From Intrasporangium oryzae NRRL B-24470 (GTDB lineage: Bacteria; Actinomycetota; Actinomycetes; Actinomycetales; Dermatophilaceae), in the NCBI RefSeq assembly GCF_000576595.1, contig NZ_AWSA01000002.1, positions 1 to 64,000 on the forward strand: DNA of 64,000 bases, given 5' to 3'. Positions within the stretch are counted from its first letter, which is position 1, and each line of letters begins with the position of its first letter. The notes beneath the pieces are model-generated. The model made no database searches, was not told the DNA's origin, and worked only from the letters and a program-made list of their open reading frames with translations. This document shows positions 33,498 to 42,272 of this stretch, piece by piece. The position numbers and the translations under genes were made by a program.

Positions 33498-34411
33498 GCG
33501 CCCAGAGCATCCTCTTCGACGCCCCGGGTCCGAAGGCCCGCCGGCGGCACGCGATCTTCACGGGCCTCGGCATTCTCCTCGCGATCGGCACGCTCGCCCT
33601 CGTCGTCTGGAAGCTCAGGGCCCAGGGTCAGCTGGCCCCCGAGATGTGGACGTCGCTGTTCACCGCGGACGTGTGGACCCAGTACCTCATCCCGGGTCTC
33701 ATCAACACCCTGAAGGCCGCCGCGATCTCGATCGTGCTCGCGATGGTCTTCGGCCTCGTCTTCGGCATGGGACGCCTCAGCCACAACCGGGCCATCCGCT
33801 GGGTGTGCGGCATCGTCGTCGAGTTCTTCCGCGCCGTGCCCGTCCTGCTGATGATGTACTTCACCTTCAACGTGTATGCCGTCTACGACGTCTTCGGGGC
33901 AGACCTCAACTCGCTCGCGGCCGTCGTCACCGGCCTCACCCTCTACAACGGCTCGGTCATCGCGGAGCTCGTCCGTTCCGGTGTCTACAGCCTCCCGAAG
34001 GGCCAGTCGGAGGCAGGCCTGTCGATCGGCCTGACGCCCGGCCAGACCCTCCGCTCGATCGAGCTGCCCCAGGCCCTCACGGCGATGCTGCCCGCCCTCG
34101 TCGGCCAGCTGGTCGTCATCCTCAAGGACAGCGCCCTCGGCACCGCCATCACCTACCCCGAGCTCCTCCAGCAGGCCAAGGACGTCGGCACCGCCTACGG
34201 CAACGTCATCCCCGCCTACCTGCTTGCCGCCGTGCTCTTCATCGCGCTCAACTACGGCCTCACCCGTCTCGCCGGGAGGATCGAGCGGCAGCTCAACCGC
34301 CGCGGCCGTCCGACCCGCCCGACGGCCACCGCCCTCGGGCCCGGTGCCGACGTCGTCACGGACGAGCTCGCGGGGGCCAACGCCTTCCCGGGCGACGCGA
34401 CGAGCCGCTGA
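33494..34411 (+). CDS. gluD: Amino acid ABC transporter permease (GluD-like)
   Basis: A 305-residue permease with about five or six helices. It has VVEFFRAVPVLLMMYF, EAA loop VRSGVYSLPKGQSEAGLSIGL, and LVVILKDSALGTAITYPEL. A hydrophilic 40-residue C-terminal tail follows the last helix. The ATG at 33494 overlaps the gluC stop. It is last gene of the importer operon, followed 28 bp later by a strong intrinsic terminator. Confidence 0.9.
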   Translation: MSAQSILFDAPGPKARRRHAIFTGLGILLAIGTLALVVWKLRAQGQLAPEMWTSLFTADVWTQYLIPGLINTLKAAAISIVLAMVFGLVFGMGRLSHNRAIRWVCGIVVEFFRAVPVLLMMYFTFNVYAVYDVFGADLNSLAAVVTGLTLYNGSVIAELVRSGVYSLPKGQSEAGLSIGLTPGQTLRSIELPQALTAMLPALVGQLVVILKDSALGTAITYPELLQQAKDVGTAYGNVIPAYLLAAVLFIALNYGLTRLAGRIERQLNRRGRPTRPTATALGPGADVVTDELAGANAFPGDATSR

Positions 34412-34439
34412 GACCCACGCCATCCTCGTCCGGGACATG

Positions 34440-34475
34440 AGGAAGGCCCCGACACTCTCGTGTCGGGGCCTTCCT
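34440..34475 (+). terminator. Intrinsic terminator of the gluABCD operon
   Basis: A 16-bp perfect stem (AGGAAGGCCCCGACAC with its mirror) surrounds the loop TCTC and is followed by a short CGTCA. It is also a valid stem on the other strand, 9 bp beyond the 3' end of the tRNA-Asn gene, so it probably ends transcripts from both sides. Confidence 0.85.
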
Positions 34476-34484
34476 CGTCAGGCG

Positions 34485-34557
34485 CTCCCCCGGTTGGACT
34501 CGAACCAACAACCTGCCGGTTAACAGCCGGCTGCTCTGCCAGTTGAGCTACAGGGGA
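34485..34557 (-). tRNA. tRNA-Asn (GTT)
   Basis: A 73-nt tRNA on the reverse strand. The 7-bp acceptor pairs TCCCCTG with CGGGGGA, and the discriminator is G. The D arm holds AGCTCAACTGGCAGAGC, the anticodon loop CTGTTAA has anticodon GTT, and the T arm has GGTTCGAGTCC. CCA is not encoded. Confidence 0.93.
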
Positions 34558-34629
34558 CTGGCTGCGCGGGAAACGATAGCAAAGGTTTCGGCTGGCACTA
34601 AATCGGGTTCAGCTGCCCTGGTTGAGCCC

Positions 34630-35148
34630 TCAGAGACCCACCTCGGAGCGCAGTCGAGCGAGCCGCGAGGCGGCCTCCGAGGCGACCTCGGGGTCGCCCA
34701 GGTCGGCTCCCTTGCCCGGCACCACCTGCTCGATGAGCGCCCCCGTCGCGAGGTCCTGGCGGATCACGACGCGCACCGTCCGCCGCGCGGACGTCCGGAA
34801 CTCGTCGGCGATGACCACGCTCGCCTGGAGCCGCTCCCGGAGCGTCTGCTGGATGAGTGAGGGCTGGCTGATCCGCCACCGGACCGGGTCTCGGTGGTCG
34901 ACCCAGACGACGGTGAGGAGCGAGGAGTCGCCCTGCCACGTCCCGGACTCCGCCTCATGCCAGGGCCGGCTCCACTCGAGCAGGCCGTCAGCGCCGACGA
35001 AGGCGAGGTGGTGCGTGCAGGCGACGACATGGCCACCGGTGTCGTCATCCTTCGCCCACGCGAGGATCCGCTCGTTGTCTCCGAGCGGCACCGCCTGCCG
35101 GACGCCCACGTCGAGGTCGGGTCGGCGCCTGCGGTCGAAGAGTCTCAT
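34630..35148 (-). CDS. Conserved hypothetical protein downstream of dnaG
   Basis: A 172-residue soluble protein. Residues 15-90 are beta-rich, with LGDNERILAWAKDDDTGGH, VVACTHHLAFVG, and VVWVDHRDPVRWRI. The C-terminal part has an ASVVIADEFRTSARRTVRVVIRQD strand pair and an acidic helix. It resembles small actinobacterial proteins of unknown function encoded next to dnaG. Its ATG shares one base with the dnaG stop (TGATG), so it is co-translated with primase. No catalytic motif is seen. Confidence 0.75.
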   Translation of the reverse strand: MRLFDRRRRPDLDVGVRQAVPLGDNERILAWAKDDDTGGHVVACTHHLAFVGADGLLEWSRPWHEAESGTWQGDSSLLTVVWVDHRDPVRWRISQPSLIQQTLRERLQASVVIADEFRTSARRTVRVVIRQDLATGALIEQVVPGKGADLGDPEVASEAASRLARLRSEVGL

Positions 35149-37079
35149 CAGCTCATCCCTGCCTTGATCGTGGCGAGCTCGCGCTGCAGCTCCTGCAGCT
35201 CGGTCGCGAGCTGCCGCGCCCGCTCGGGCGCGGGTGTCTCCGCGTGGTCGAGCCGGCGCATCTCGCTCATCGCGTCGGCGATGCGACGCGTCAGGGCGAT
35301 CGTCCGGACCCGGTCGAAGAGCTCCTCGACGTAGCGGGAGGTCGGCAGGCCCGTCAGCGGGTCCATCCGCGTCGGGAGCGTGTCGACGGCGAGCTCGCTG
35401 ACGAGGCCCGCGACCGGGCTCGCCGCGGCCTGGGTCACGGCCGAGGTCCAGCTGGTCACGTTGCCCCTGTCAGCGGCCTGGAGGGCGATGCGGATGCCGT
35501 CGAAGACGGCTCGGTGCGCCGGCGCAGAGAACGACTCGGGGCTCAGCACGTCGATCGCCTCGGGCCTCAGCACCGTCGGGAACTGGAGGAGGACCTGGAG
35601 CAGCTGACGCTCCGCGAGGACGACCGGATCGCGCCGGTCGGGGGCCGGGAAGAGGTCGCCCGCCTCCCCCGGCCCCGGCTCGTCGTTGACGTCGTGGCCG
35701 ACTGCAGCGGGGCGACGTTCGCCCGTCCGGTCGTCGTCGACCTTGAGCCGTCCAGCGCGGCTCACCTCGGTGGCGAGGGCATCGACCTCGACGCCGATCA
35801 TGCCGGACACCTCACGGATGTAGGCGGGCCGGAGCGACTGGTCCCTGATCGACCCGATGATCGGCGCGACGGCGCGCATCGCCTGGACCCGACCCTCGAC
35901 GGTGGCGAGGTCGAAGCGGCGGATCGTGGTGCGCACCGCGAACTCGAACATCGGCACGGCGTCCTCTATGAGCGCCTGGACGGCCGGGTCGCCCGCCGCC
36001 TGGCGCAGCTCGCACGGGTCCTTGCCCGAGGGCTCGACGGCGACGAACGACTGGGAGGCCCACTTCTGGTCGTCGGCGAAGGCCCGCATCGCGGCCTTCT
36101 GGCCGGCCGCGTCGCCGTCGAAGGTGAAGATCACCTTCGCCGGGGCCAGACCGGCCTCGTCGCGCATGAGCCGGCGCAGGAGCTTGATGTGGTCGGCGCC
36201 GAAAGCGGTGCCGCACGTGGCGACGGCGGTCTCGATCCCGGCGAGATGGCACGCCATGACGTCGGTGTAGCCCTCGACGACGACGGCCTGCCGGTCGCCC
36301 GAGATCCGCTTCTTGGCGAGGTCGAGGCCGTAGAGAACCGTCGACTTCTTGTAGATCGGCGTCTCCGACGTGTTGAGGTACTTCGCCTCGATCCGGTCGT
36401 CGTCGAAGAGCCTGCGGGCGCCGAAGCCGATCGTGTCACCGGTGATGTCGCGGATCGGCCAGACGAGCCGCCCCCGGAACCGGTCGTAGAGCCCGCGGGA
36501 GCCCCGGCCCGCGAGCCCGCCCGTGACGATCTCGTCCTCCGTGAACCCCTTGGAGCGGAGGTGGGCGACGAGGTCCTCACCGCCGCGCGGGGCGAACCCG
36601 ACGCCGAAGTGCCGGGCCGCACCCGAGTCGAAGCCCCGGGCGCGCATGAAGTCGCGTCCGGCACGCGCCGCGGGCAGGAAGAGAGCCTCGGTGTAGAACT
36701 CCTGGGCCACCCGGTGGGCCTCGATCAGGCGGGTCCGCCGCCCGAGCCCCTCGTCACGAGGCCGCGACCCTCCGTCCTCGTAGCGCAGCTCCATGCCGAG
36801 CTTCTGGGCGAGCCGTTCGACCGCCTCGGAGAACGTGAGGTGGTCGACCTTCTGGACGAAGGAGATGACGTCTCCGCCCTCGCCGCAGCCGAAGCAGTGC
36901 CACGCCCCGACCGCGGGCCGGATCGTGAAGGAGGGCGTCTTCTCGTCGTGGAAGGGGCAGAGGCCCTTGAACGAGCCCGGGCCGGCCGGGCGCAGCGTGA
37001 CGTGCTCGCGGACGACGTCCTCGATCGAGGACCTGTCCTTGACCGCCGCGATGTCCTCGCTCCTGATCAGCCCCGCCAT
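35148..37079 (-). CDS. dnaG: DNA primase DnaG
   Basis: A 643-residue primase of normal length. The CHC2 zinc ligands are Cys41, His44, Cys62 and Cys65 in CPFHDEKTPS and HCFGCG. The catalytic core has LVWPIRDITGDTIGFGARRL and the TOPRIM motifs VVVEGYTDVMA and IFTFDGDAAGQKA. The C-terminal region is the DnaB-helicase-binding domain. It makes RNA primers for replication. The start is ATG 37079 behind GGGAGG, with a TAGACT -10 in the gap after dgt. It may be read both from its own promoter and from dgt. Confidence 0.96.
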   Translation of the reverse strand: MAGLIRSEDIAAVKDRSSIEDVVREHVTLRPAGPGSFKGLCPFHDEKTPSFTIRPAVGAWHCFGCGEGGDVISFVQKVDHLTFSEAVERLAQKLGMELRYEDGGSRPRDEGLGRRTRLIEAHRVAQEFYTEALFLPAARAGRDFMRARGFDSGAARHFGVGFAPRGGEDLVAHLRSKGFTEDEIVTGGLAGRGSRGLYDRFRGRLVWPIRDITGDTIGFGARRLFDDDRIEAKYLNTSETPIYKKSTVLYGLDLAKKRISGDRQAVVVEGYTDVMACHLAGIETAVATCGTAFGADHIKLLRRLMRDEAGLAPAKVIFTFDGDAAGQKAAMRAFADDQKWASQSFVAVEPSGKDPCELRQAAGDPAVQALIEDAVPMFEFAVRTTIRRFDLATVEGRVQAMRAVAPIIGSIRDQSLRPAYIREVSGMIGVEVDALATEVSRAGRLKVDDDRTGERRPAAVGHDVNDEPGPGEAGDLFPAPDRRDPVVLAERQLLQVLLQFPTVLRPEAIDVLSPESFSAPAHRAVFDGIRIALQAADRGNVTSWTSAVTQAAASPVAGLVSELAVDTLPTRMDPLTGLPTSRYVEELFDRVRTIALTRRIADAMSEMRRLDHAETPAPERARQLATELQELQRELATIKAGMS

Positions 37080-37130
37080 GTGCCTCCCGTCGCCGAGCCA
37101 GAGTCTAGGTCGTCGTTCGCCGTCCCACGG

Positions 37131-38363
37131 TCACCCACCCCACTGCCTGTGGAGCGCGAGCGCCCGCACGTCCGTCAGGGAGGCGACCTGGTCGACGATG
37201 ACACGGAGGCGCTCGTCGTCGGTCCCGGCCGCAAGGAAGTCGAGGCGAAGGTCCGCGTCGAGGCGTGACTCGGGCTGAGCGGCATACGCCTCGACGAGGG
37301 CACGCACGACGTCACGCTGCCCGGAGAGGATGCCGAGCCGCTCGTCGGTCGTCATGACGAAGTGGTTCGCGACGGCCTTGAGGACCGAGCACTCGGCGCG
37401 CGCCTCGTCGGGGATGACGAGGTCGGCCCCGAACCGGGTCAGGTCGCCGGGTCCGTGCCGCTCCCGCGTCGCCAGCTCGACGACGAGGACGAAGCGCCCG
37501 ATGAGCCGGCTCGTCATGTCCTTGAGCGCCGCGAGCGCCCCACGGGAGCCGTCGTATGCCGCCGGGAGCACTCCCGAGGCGAGCAGCCGTTCCAGCGCGG
37601 CGCCGAGGGCATCGCGTGCGAGGTCGGGCGCGTACGTGCGGCCGGCGACGTCGAGGACGGCCGACATGTCGGTGGCGGAGTGCAGGACGCGCGGGTCGAG
37701 CCAGCCCGAGGCGATGGCGTCCTCGACGTCGTGGACGGAGTAGGCGACGTCATCGGACCAGTCCATGACTTCGGCCTCGAGGCAGCGGACCCCGGGCGCT
37801 GCGCCGTCGCGGAGCCAGTGGAAGACGGACAGGTCCGACGAGTAGACGCCGAACTTGTTTGTCTCGTAAGGCCCCTCGCCGCGGGCCCACGGGTATTTCG
37901 TCGTCGCGTCGAGGCTCGCCCGGGTCAGGTTGAGGCCGGCAGAGGTGCCGTCGGGGTGGGCGCGCTTGGCCTCGAGGCGGGTGAGCAGGCGCAGGGTCTG
38001 GGCGTTGCCCTCGAACCCGCCGATCCGCGATGCGATCTCGTCGAGGGCCGTCTCGCCGTTGTGGCCGAAGGGCGGGTGGCCGAGGTCGTGCGAGAGGCAG
38101 GCCGTGTCGACGACGTCGGCGCTGCACCCGAGGGCGGCACCGAACTCGCGGCCGATCTGCGCCACCTCGAGCGAGTGCGTGAGCCGGTTTCGGACGAAGT
38201 CGTCGTGTCCCGGCGCGAGCACCTGGGTCTTGGCGGCGAGCCGGCGCAGCCCTGCAGAGTGGACGACCCGGGCCCGGTCACGCGCGAAGTCGTCGCGGTC
38301 GGCCCGCTTGTGCGCCGGGTCCTCCGCCACCCATCGCTCCCGGTCGAGCTCCGTGTAGGCCAC
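37131..38363 (-). CDS. dgt: Deoxyguanosinetriphosphate triphosphohydrolase-like protein
   Basis: A 410-residue HD-domain hydrolase. His63 (RLTHSLEVAQI), His92-Asp93 (LSHDLGHPPFGHNGE) and a later Asp in DWSDDVAYSVHD form the metal site. The N-terminus has ARDRARVVHSAGLRRLAAKTQV. These enzymes split dNTPs into deoxynucleoside and triphosphate and shape dNTP pools beside primase. The start is GTG 38363. A TAGAGT box 6 nt upstream makes the message leaderless. Confidence 0.93.
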   Translation of the reverse strand: MAYTELDRERWVAEDPAHKRADRDDFARDRARVVHSAGLRRLAAKTQVLAPGHDDFVRNRLTHSLEVAQIGREFGAALGCSADVVDTACLSHDLGHPPFGHNGETALDEIASRIGGFEGNAQTLRLLTRLEAKRAHPDGTSAGLNLTRASLDATTKYPWARGEGPYETNKFGVYSSDLSVFHWLRDGAAPGVRCLEAEVMDWSDDVAYSVHDVEDAIASGWLDPRVLHSATDMSAVLDVAGRTYAPDLARDALGAALERLLASGVLPAAYDGSRGALAALKDMTSRLIGRFVLVVELATRERHGPGDLTRFGADLVIPDEARAECSVLKAVANHFVMTTDERLGILSGQRDVVRALVEAYAAQPESRLDADLRLDFLAAGTDDERLRVIVDQVASLTDVRALALHRQWGG

Positions 38364-38369
38364 GACCCG

Positions 38370-38375
38370 ACTCTA
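38370..38375 (-). promoter_or_regulatory. -10 box (TAGAGT) of a leaderless dgt transcript
   Basis: On the reverse strand TAGAGT is followed by 6 nt and then the GTG start at 38363. Confidence 0.5.
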
Positions 38376-38412
38376 GGCGTGATCCTGTCCCGGACTCGCG
38401 AGCACCCCGCAC

Positions 38413-38492
38413 CAACCCCGCCCCGGCGGAGAAGATCCGGCCCCAGCCCGCCCCGGCACCGCAGCAACCCCGCCCCGGCGGAGAAGATCCGG
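38413..38492. repeat. 28-bp direct repeat with 52-bp period
   Basis: CAACCCCGCCCCGGCGGAGA and the following AGATCCGG occur identically at 38413-38440 and 38465-38492. A diverged partial copy of the GCCCGCCCCGGC core lies between them. The array lies in the dgt/GNAT-like divergent intergenic space, just upstream of the latter gene's start. Confidence 0.75.
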
Positions 38493-38515
38493 GGCCCGCA
38501 CGAGATGATCGGGGC

Positions 38516-39226
38516 ATGGACGACCGCGTCATGCTCGCCGCCCGGAACAACGCGCTCTGGTGCGACGCCGTGTGCCGGACGCACGGCCTGCGCACCACGC
38601 TCGACGACTCCCTCTGGTCGAGCGCGACCCGGACCCCGCCCTACTACCCCGACGCCGTCACCCTCGCGCCCACGGTCTCCGAGTACGACGTGCTGGCCCG
38701 CGTCGACGCGAACGACGGCTGCTCGGTCAAGGACAGCTTCTCGACGCTCGACCTGACGATGGAGGACTTCGCCCGGCTCGTCGTCGGCCAGTGGGTCTGG
38801 CTCGACGGCGACACCGACGCCGCGACCCGGAGCGAGGGCCGCCTCTGGTCGAGCGTCTCCAGCCCCGCCGAGCTGGGCCAGTGGCAGCGCGCCTGGTCGC
38901 GCGGGGAGGACGACGCCGCGATCTTCCGTTCCTCGCTGCTCACCGAGGCAGGCATTCACTTCCTCGCCGCACGCGAGCCCGGCGACGGACCCGACGGACC
39001 GGTCGTCGCCGGGGCGATCCTCAGCGTCACCGGAGCGGTCGCCGGCGTGAGCAACCTGTTCGACATCAACGGCGACGAGACCCGGACCTGGCGGGAGGTC
39101 GCGGCCCGTGCCCACTCGCTGACCGGCGGCCTGCCCCTCGTCGGCTGGGACGCCGGCGACAGTCTCGAGCGCGCCCTGGCCGCCGGGTGCACCGCGCTCG
39201 GACCCCTCACCGTCTGGATCCGCTGA
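38516..39226 (+). CDS. Hypothetical protein, possible GNAT-like fold
   Basis: A 236-residue protein. The N-terminal half holds WCDAVCRTHGLRTTLDDSLW, PPYYPDAVTLAP, and CSVKDSFSTLDL. The C-terminal half has VVAGAILSVTGAVAGVSNLF, followed by a helix containing ARAHSLTGGLPLVGWDAGDS and a LGPLTVWIR strand. This is like GNAT-related actinobacterial proteins that lack a full acetyl-CoA loop. Function is unknown. The start is ATG 38516, 23 bp after a 28-bp repeat. It is monocistronic. Confidence 0.7.
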   Translation: MDDRVMLAARNNALWCDAVCRTHGLRTTLDDSLWSSATRTPPYYPDAVTLAPTVSEYDVLARVDANDGCSVKDSFSTLDLTMEDFARLVVGQWVWLDGDTDAATRSEGRLWSSVSSPAELGQWQRAWSRGEDDAAIFRSSLLTEAGIHFLAAREPGDGPDGPVVAGAILSVTGAVAGVSNLFDINGDETRTWREVAARAHSLTGGLPLVGWDAGDSLERALAAGCTALGPLTVWIR

Positions 39227-39327
39227 ACCCGCCCGAGCCCGCGCCGGGAGCGGAGCCCGGCCCTGCGGCATACGGGCGCATACTGGGGCCGTGAGGCCAC
39301 TTCGGCCTCCGAGGGCAGGAGCATGCC

Positions 39328-39459
39328 ATGGCCGACAAGTCACCCCGCTCGCACATGAGCCAGAAGGGCAAGTCCCTCAAGGAGAAGCGTGCGGACAAGC
39401 ACGCGCGCAACGACGCGAAGACCCACACGGAGATCATCCCGCCGCGCGGCAAACGCTGA
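39328..39459 (+). CDS. Small basic hypothetical protein
   Basis: A 43-residue Lys/Arg/His-rich protein (MADKSPRSHMSQKGKSLKEK, then a basic stretch ending PPRGKR). AGGAG lies 6 nt before the ATG at 39328, and CATACT at 39279-39284 could be its -10, giving a leader of about 37 nt. Similar small, lysine-rich, disordered proteins occur widely in actinobacteria. It might bind nucleic acid, judging from charge only. Confidence 0.6.
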   Translation: MADKSPRSHMSQKGKSLKEKRADKHARNDAKTHTEIIPPRGKR

Positions 39460-39489
39460 CCGAGGCTCGGCTGCCGGGTCCCGCGCCCG

Positions 39490-40128
39490 TCAGCCGAGCT
39501 CCGAGCGCAACCGGCCGACCCAGGCCGGCTCGGTCCCGTAGCGCTGGCTCCGGATGAGCCGCAGGTGGGCGCAGTCGTCGACGAGCTCGGCCATCCGCTT
39601 GTCGCGGGTGGCCTCCTGCTTGGCCGACACGACCCAGGTGGAGCAGATCTTGCGGTACGACGCCGTGGCGCCGTCCCAGAACGCCGAGGCCGTCGGGTTG
39701 GCGCGCAGCATGGCTTCGTAGTGCGCCGGCCAGGTGACCTCGCCGACCTCGTACGTGTAGATCGCCGAGCGGTCCTCGCGCCGGCGCTCGAAGGCCGCGA
39801 GACCCGCCGGGTGCATCCGCCCCTGCCGGGTCAGCTCCTCGACCGCTGCGATGTTGACCCGGCTCCACGTGCTGCCGGGCTTGCGGGGCGTCCAGCGTTG
39901 GCGCACGGCGAGGTCGTCGATCCGCTGCATCTGCGAGTCGATCCAGCCGAAGCACAGGGCTTCCCGGACGGCCTCCTCCCAGGTGAGGCCGCGCGTCTCG
40001 ACATGCTTCTTGTAGAGGCCCATCCACAGCTCGCTCGCCGTCGCGTGGTTGGCCTCGAGCCATTGCCGGAAGTCCGCTCCGTCCTCGAAGAACGTCGCCG
40101 GCCGATCGGCCGATCCACCTGCGTGCAT
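39490..40128 (-). CDS. YdeI/OmpD-associated family protein (copy 1)
   Basis: A 212-residue protein. It shows DRPATFFEDGADFRQWLEAN, ELWMGLYKKHVETRGLTWEEAV, EALCFGWIDSQMQRIDD, the RWTPRKPGSTWSRVNIAAVE block, and RMHPAGLAAFERRRED. The later WPAHYEAMLRANPTASAFWD and SYRKICSTWVVSAKQEATRD are typical of YdeI/OmpD-associated proteins. Function is unknown, with links to stress and peptide resistance in some bacteria. The start is ATG 40128, with AGGAT upstream. A paralogue lies 175 bp away. Confidence 0.85.
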   Translation of the reverse strand: MHAGGSADRPATFFEDGADFRQWLEANHATASELWMGLYKKHVETRGLTWEEAVREALCFGWIDSQMQRIDDLAVRQRWTPRKPGSTWSRVNIAAVEELTRQGRMHPAGLAAFERRREDRSAIYTYEVGEVTWPAHYEAMLRANPTASAFWDGATASYRKICSTWVVSAKQEATRDKRMAELVDDCAHLRLIRSQRYGTEPAWVGRLRSELG

Positions 40129-40197
40129 GTGCCGATCCTGCCATCGGGGCGCTAGCCTCACGAGGTCGTCGTCCCGACCAGACCGGATCGAGCTGCC

Positions 40198-40284
40198 ATG
40201 AACTATGTGATCGGTTGGATCGCCATCGTCGCCGTCACGGCGGGCATCACCTACCTGATCGCCTCGCGCAACCGCCGCTCCTGA
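40198..40284 (+). CDS. Very small single-helix membrane protein
   Basis: An ORF of 28 residues starting MNYVIGWIAIVAVTAGITYL, with one predicted membrane helix and a basic end ASRNRRS. It lies on the opposite strand between the two YdeI paralogues. A TAGCCT box at 40154-40159 could be its -10. The ribosome site is weak. Small membrane proteins of this form are common, but nothing more supports this one. Confidence 0.45.
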   Translation: MNYVIGWIAIVAVTAGITYLIASRNRRS

Positions 40285-40303
40285 GCCGGGCGTCGCTGCG
40301 GGC

Positions 40304-40942
40304 TCACGACAGCCGGGACCGGAGCCGACGCAGCCAGGCCGGTTCGCCGCCGCCGGCCAACGGCCCGACCAGTCGGAGCTCGCGGCAGGCGTCGACGAGC
40401 TGCCGCATCCGCCGTTCGCGCGTCTCGGGCCTCTTGGCGGACAGCACCCAGTACACGCACGTCTTGCGGTAGGACGCGGCAGCACCGTCCCAGAACGCCG
40501 ATGCCATCGGGTCGGCCCTCAGGACCTCCTCGAAGTCGGCCGGCCACGCCTCCTCGTCCCGTTCGTACGAGTAGAGGCCGAGGTCGTCCTGCCGGCGCCG
40601 CTCGTAGGCGGCGAGGCCAGCCGGGTGCATCCGGCCCTCGGCCGTGAGCCGCTCGACCGTGTCGATGTTGACCCTGCTCCAGACGCTGCCCGGGCGGCGC
40701 GGTGTGAAGCGCAGCCTCGCGGAGTCCGCATCGATGCCCTGCTGGAGCGAGTCGATCCAGCCGAAGCACAGCGCCTCGGTCACGAGCTCCCTCACCACGG
40801 GTCCACGAGGAACGACGTGGCTCCGATGGAGACCCACCCACAGCTCCGGCGCGGTCGCGTGGTTGGCCTCGAGCCAGGCCCGGAACTCGGCCGCGTCCTC
40901 GAAGAACGTCGCCGGTCGCTCGGCCGAGCCGCCCTCCCGCAT
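40304..40942 (-). CDS. YdeI/OmpD-associated family protein (copy 2)
   Basis: A 212-residue paralogue of the neighbouring copy and of identical length, with shared blocks: ERPATFFEDAAEFRAWLEAN, EALCFGWIDSLQQGID, RFTPRRPGSVWSRVNID, GRMHPAGLAAYERRR. The closing SYRKTCVYWVLSAKRPETRE is also conserved. This indicates an old tandem duplication. The start is ATG 40942. A CACAAT box 6 nt upstream suggests a leaderless start. Function is unknown. Confidence 0.85.
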   Translation of the reverse strand: MREGGSAERPATFFEDAAEFRAWLEANHATAPELWVGLHRSHVVPRGPVVRELVTEALCFGWIDSLQQGIDADSARLRFTPRRPGSVWSRVNIDTVERLTAEGRMHPAGLAAYERRRQDDLGLYSYERDEEAWPADFEEVLRADPMASAFWDGAAASYRKTCVYWVLSAKRPETRERRMRQLVDACRELRLVGPLAGGGEPAWLRRLRSRLS

Positions 40943-40996
40943 GCTCGGATTGTGCCACCGAGCGGAGTGAGGGCCTCGGCGACGGGCGGCGCGTCG

Positions 40997-42253
40997 TCAG
41001 CCGCCGCTGACCGACAGCTCGGCTTCCGCGATCGTGCGCCGGTGCTCCTCGGTCAGCTCGCGCGACTCGAGCCACCGGTCGGGCAGGGCCACGACCCGAC
41101 CCGAACCGGCACGGCCGCGCTGCCCTTCGGCCGCCTCGCCCGGCCACGGTGCGTCCGGATCGAGCGTCGAGATGAGTGCGTCGAGCGAGGCCATCGAGTC
41201 GACGAGCGCGAGCGAGTTGCGCACGGTCGACCCGGCCGGGAAGCCCTTGAGGTACCACGCGATGTGCTTGCGGATGTCGCGGCAGCCCCGCTCCTCGTCG
41301 CCGTAGAAGTCGCAGAGGTATGCCGTGTGCGTGCGGAGCGTGTCCGTGACCTCCCCGAGCGTCGGGGTGACCCGGGCAGAGCTGCCGGCGAAGGCTGCCG
41401 CGAGGTCGGTGAAGAGCCACGGCCGGCCGAGGCATCCTCGGCCGACGACGACGCCGTCGCACCCGGTCTCCTCGACCATGCGGAGGGCATCCTCGGCCGA
41501 CCAGATGTCGCCGTTGCCGAGGACCGGGATCGAGGTGACGGTCTGCTTGAGCAGGCGGATCGCCTCCCAGTCGGCGGTGCCGGAGTACGCCTGGGCGGCG
41601 GTCCGGCCGTGCAGCGCGACGGCGGCGACGCCCTCCTCCTCGGCGGCGAGGGCGGCGTCGAGGAAGGTCAGGTGCTCGTCGTCGATCCCCTTGCGCATCT
41701 TGACCGTGACGGGGATGTCACGTCGTCCGCCCTCCTCGACGACGGCGCCGACGATGGCCCGGAAGAGGTCCTTCTTCCACGGCAGGGCCGAACCCCCGCC
41801 CTTGCGCGTGACCTTGGGCACCGGGCAGCCGAAGTTGAGGTCGATGTGGTCGGCGCGGTCCTCCTCGACGAGCATCCGCGCAGCGGCCCGGGCGGTCGCG
41901 GGGTCGACGCTGTAGAGCTGGATCGAGCGAGGGTTCTCGTCGGGGTCGTGCTCGATGAGGCGCATCGACTCCGGGGTGCGCTCGACGAGGGCGCGCGAGG
42001 TGATCATCTCGCTCACGTAGAGGCTCGTCGCACCGGAGGCGCCGCCGAGCGCCGTGCCCTCGTTGCCGTACTCGCGGCAGAGGCGCCGGAACGCGCGGTT
42101 CGTGATGCCGGCCATCGGGGCGAGCACCACGGGCGACTCGATGACGTGGCGGCCGATGCGGAGCGGCGGCAGCACGGGACCGGACCCGGCAGGGGGCGTG
42201 GGCCGCTGCTGGTCCCCCGCCCGGGCCGGTGTCTGGGTCGTCTCGTCGCTCAC
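40997..42253 (-). CDS. dusB: tRNA-dihydrouridine synthase (DusB-like)
   Basis: A 418-residue FMN enzyme that reduces uridine in the tRNA D-loop. Key blocks are VVLAPMAGITNRAFRRLC, the catalytic Cys in HIDLNFGCPVPKVTRKGGG, PVTVKMRKGID, ALHGRTAAQAYSG, and GNGDIWSAEDA. It ends with VGRGCLGRPWLF. The GTG at 42253 is chosen because homology and a GGGAG site begin there. A longer frame to 42406 is low-complexity. It is transcribed after the alpha/beta hydrolase gene (19-bp gap). Confidence 0.93.
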   Translation of the reverse strand: MSDETTQTPARAGDQQRPTPPAGSGPVLPPLRIGRHVIESPVVLAPMAGITNRAFRRLCREYGNEGTALGGASGATSLYVSEMITSRALVERTPESMRLIEHDPDENPRSIQLYSVDPATARAAARMLVEEDRADHIDLNFGCPVPKVTRKGGGSALPWKKDLFRAIVGAVVEEGGRRDIPVTVKMRKGIDDEHLTFLDAALAAEEEGVAAVALHGRTAAQAYSGTADWEAIRLLKQTVTSIPVLGNGDIWSAEDALRMVEETGCDGVVVGRGCLGRPWLFTDLAAAFAGSSARVTPTLGEVTDTLRTHTAYLCDFYGDEERGCRDIRKHIAWYLKGFPAGSTVRNSLALVDSMASLDALISTLDPDAPWPGEAAEGQRGRAGSGRVVALPDRWLESRELTEEHRRTIAEAELSVSGG

Positions 42254-42272
42254 AACGATCGATTCTCCCAAA

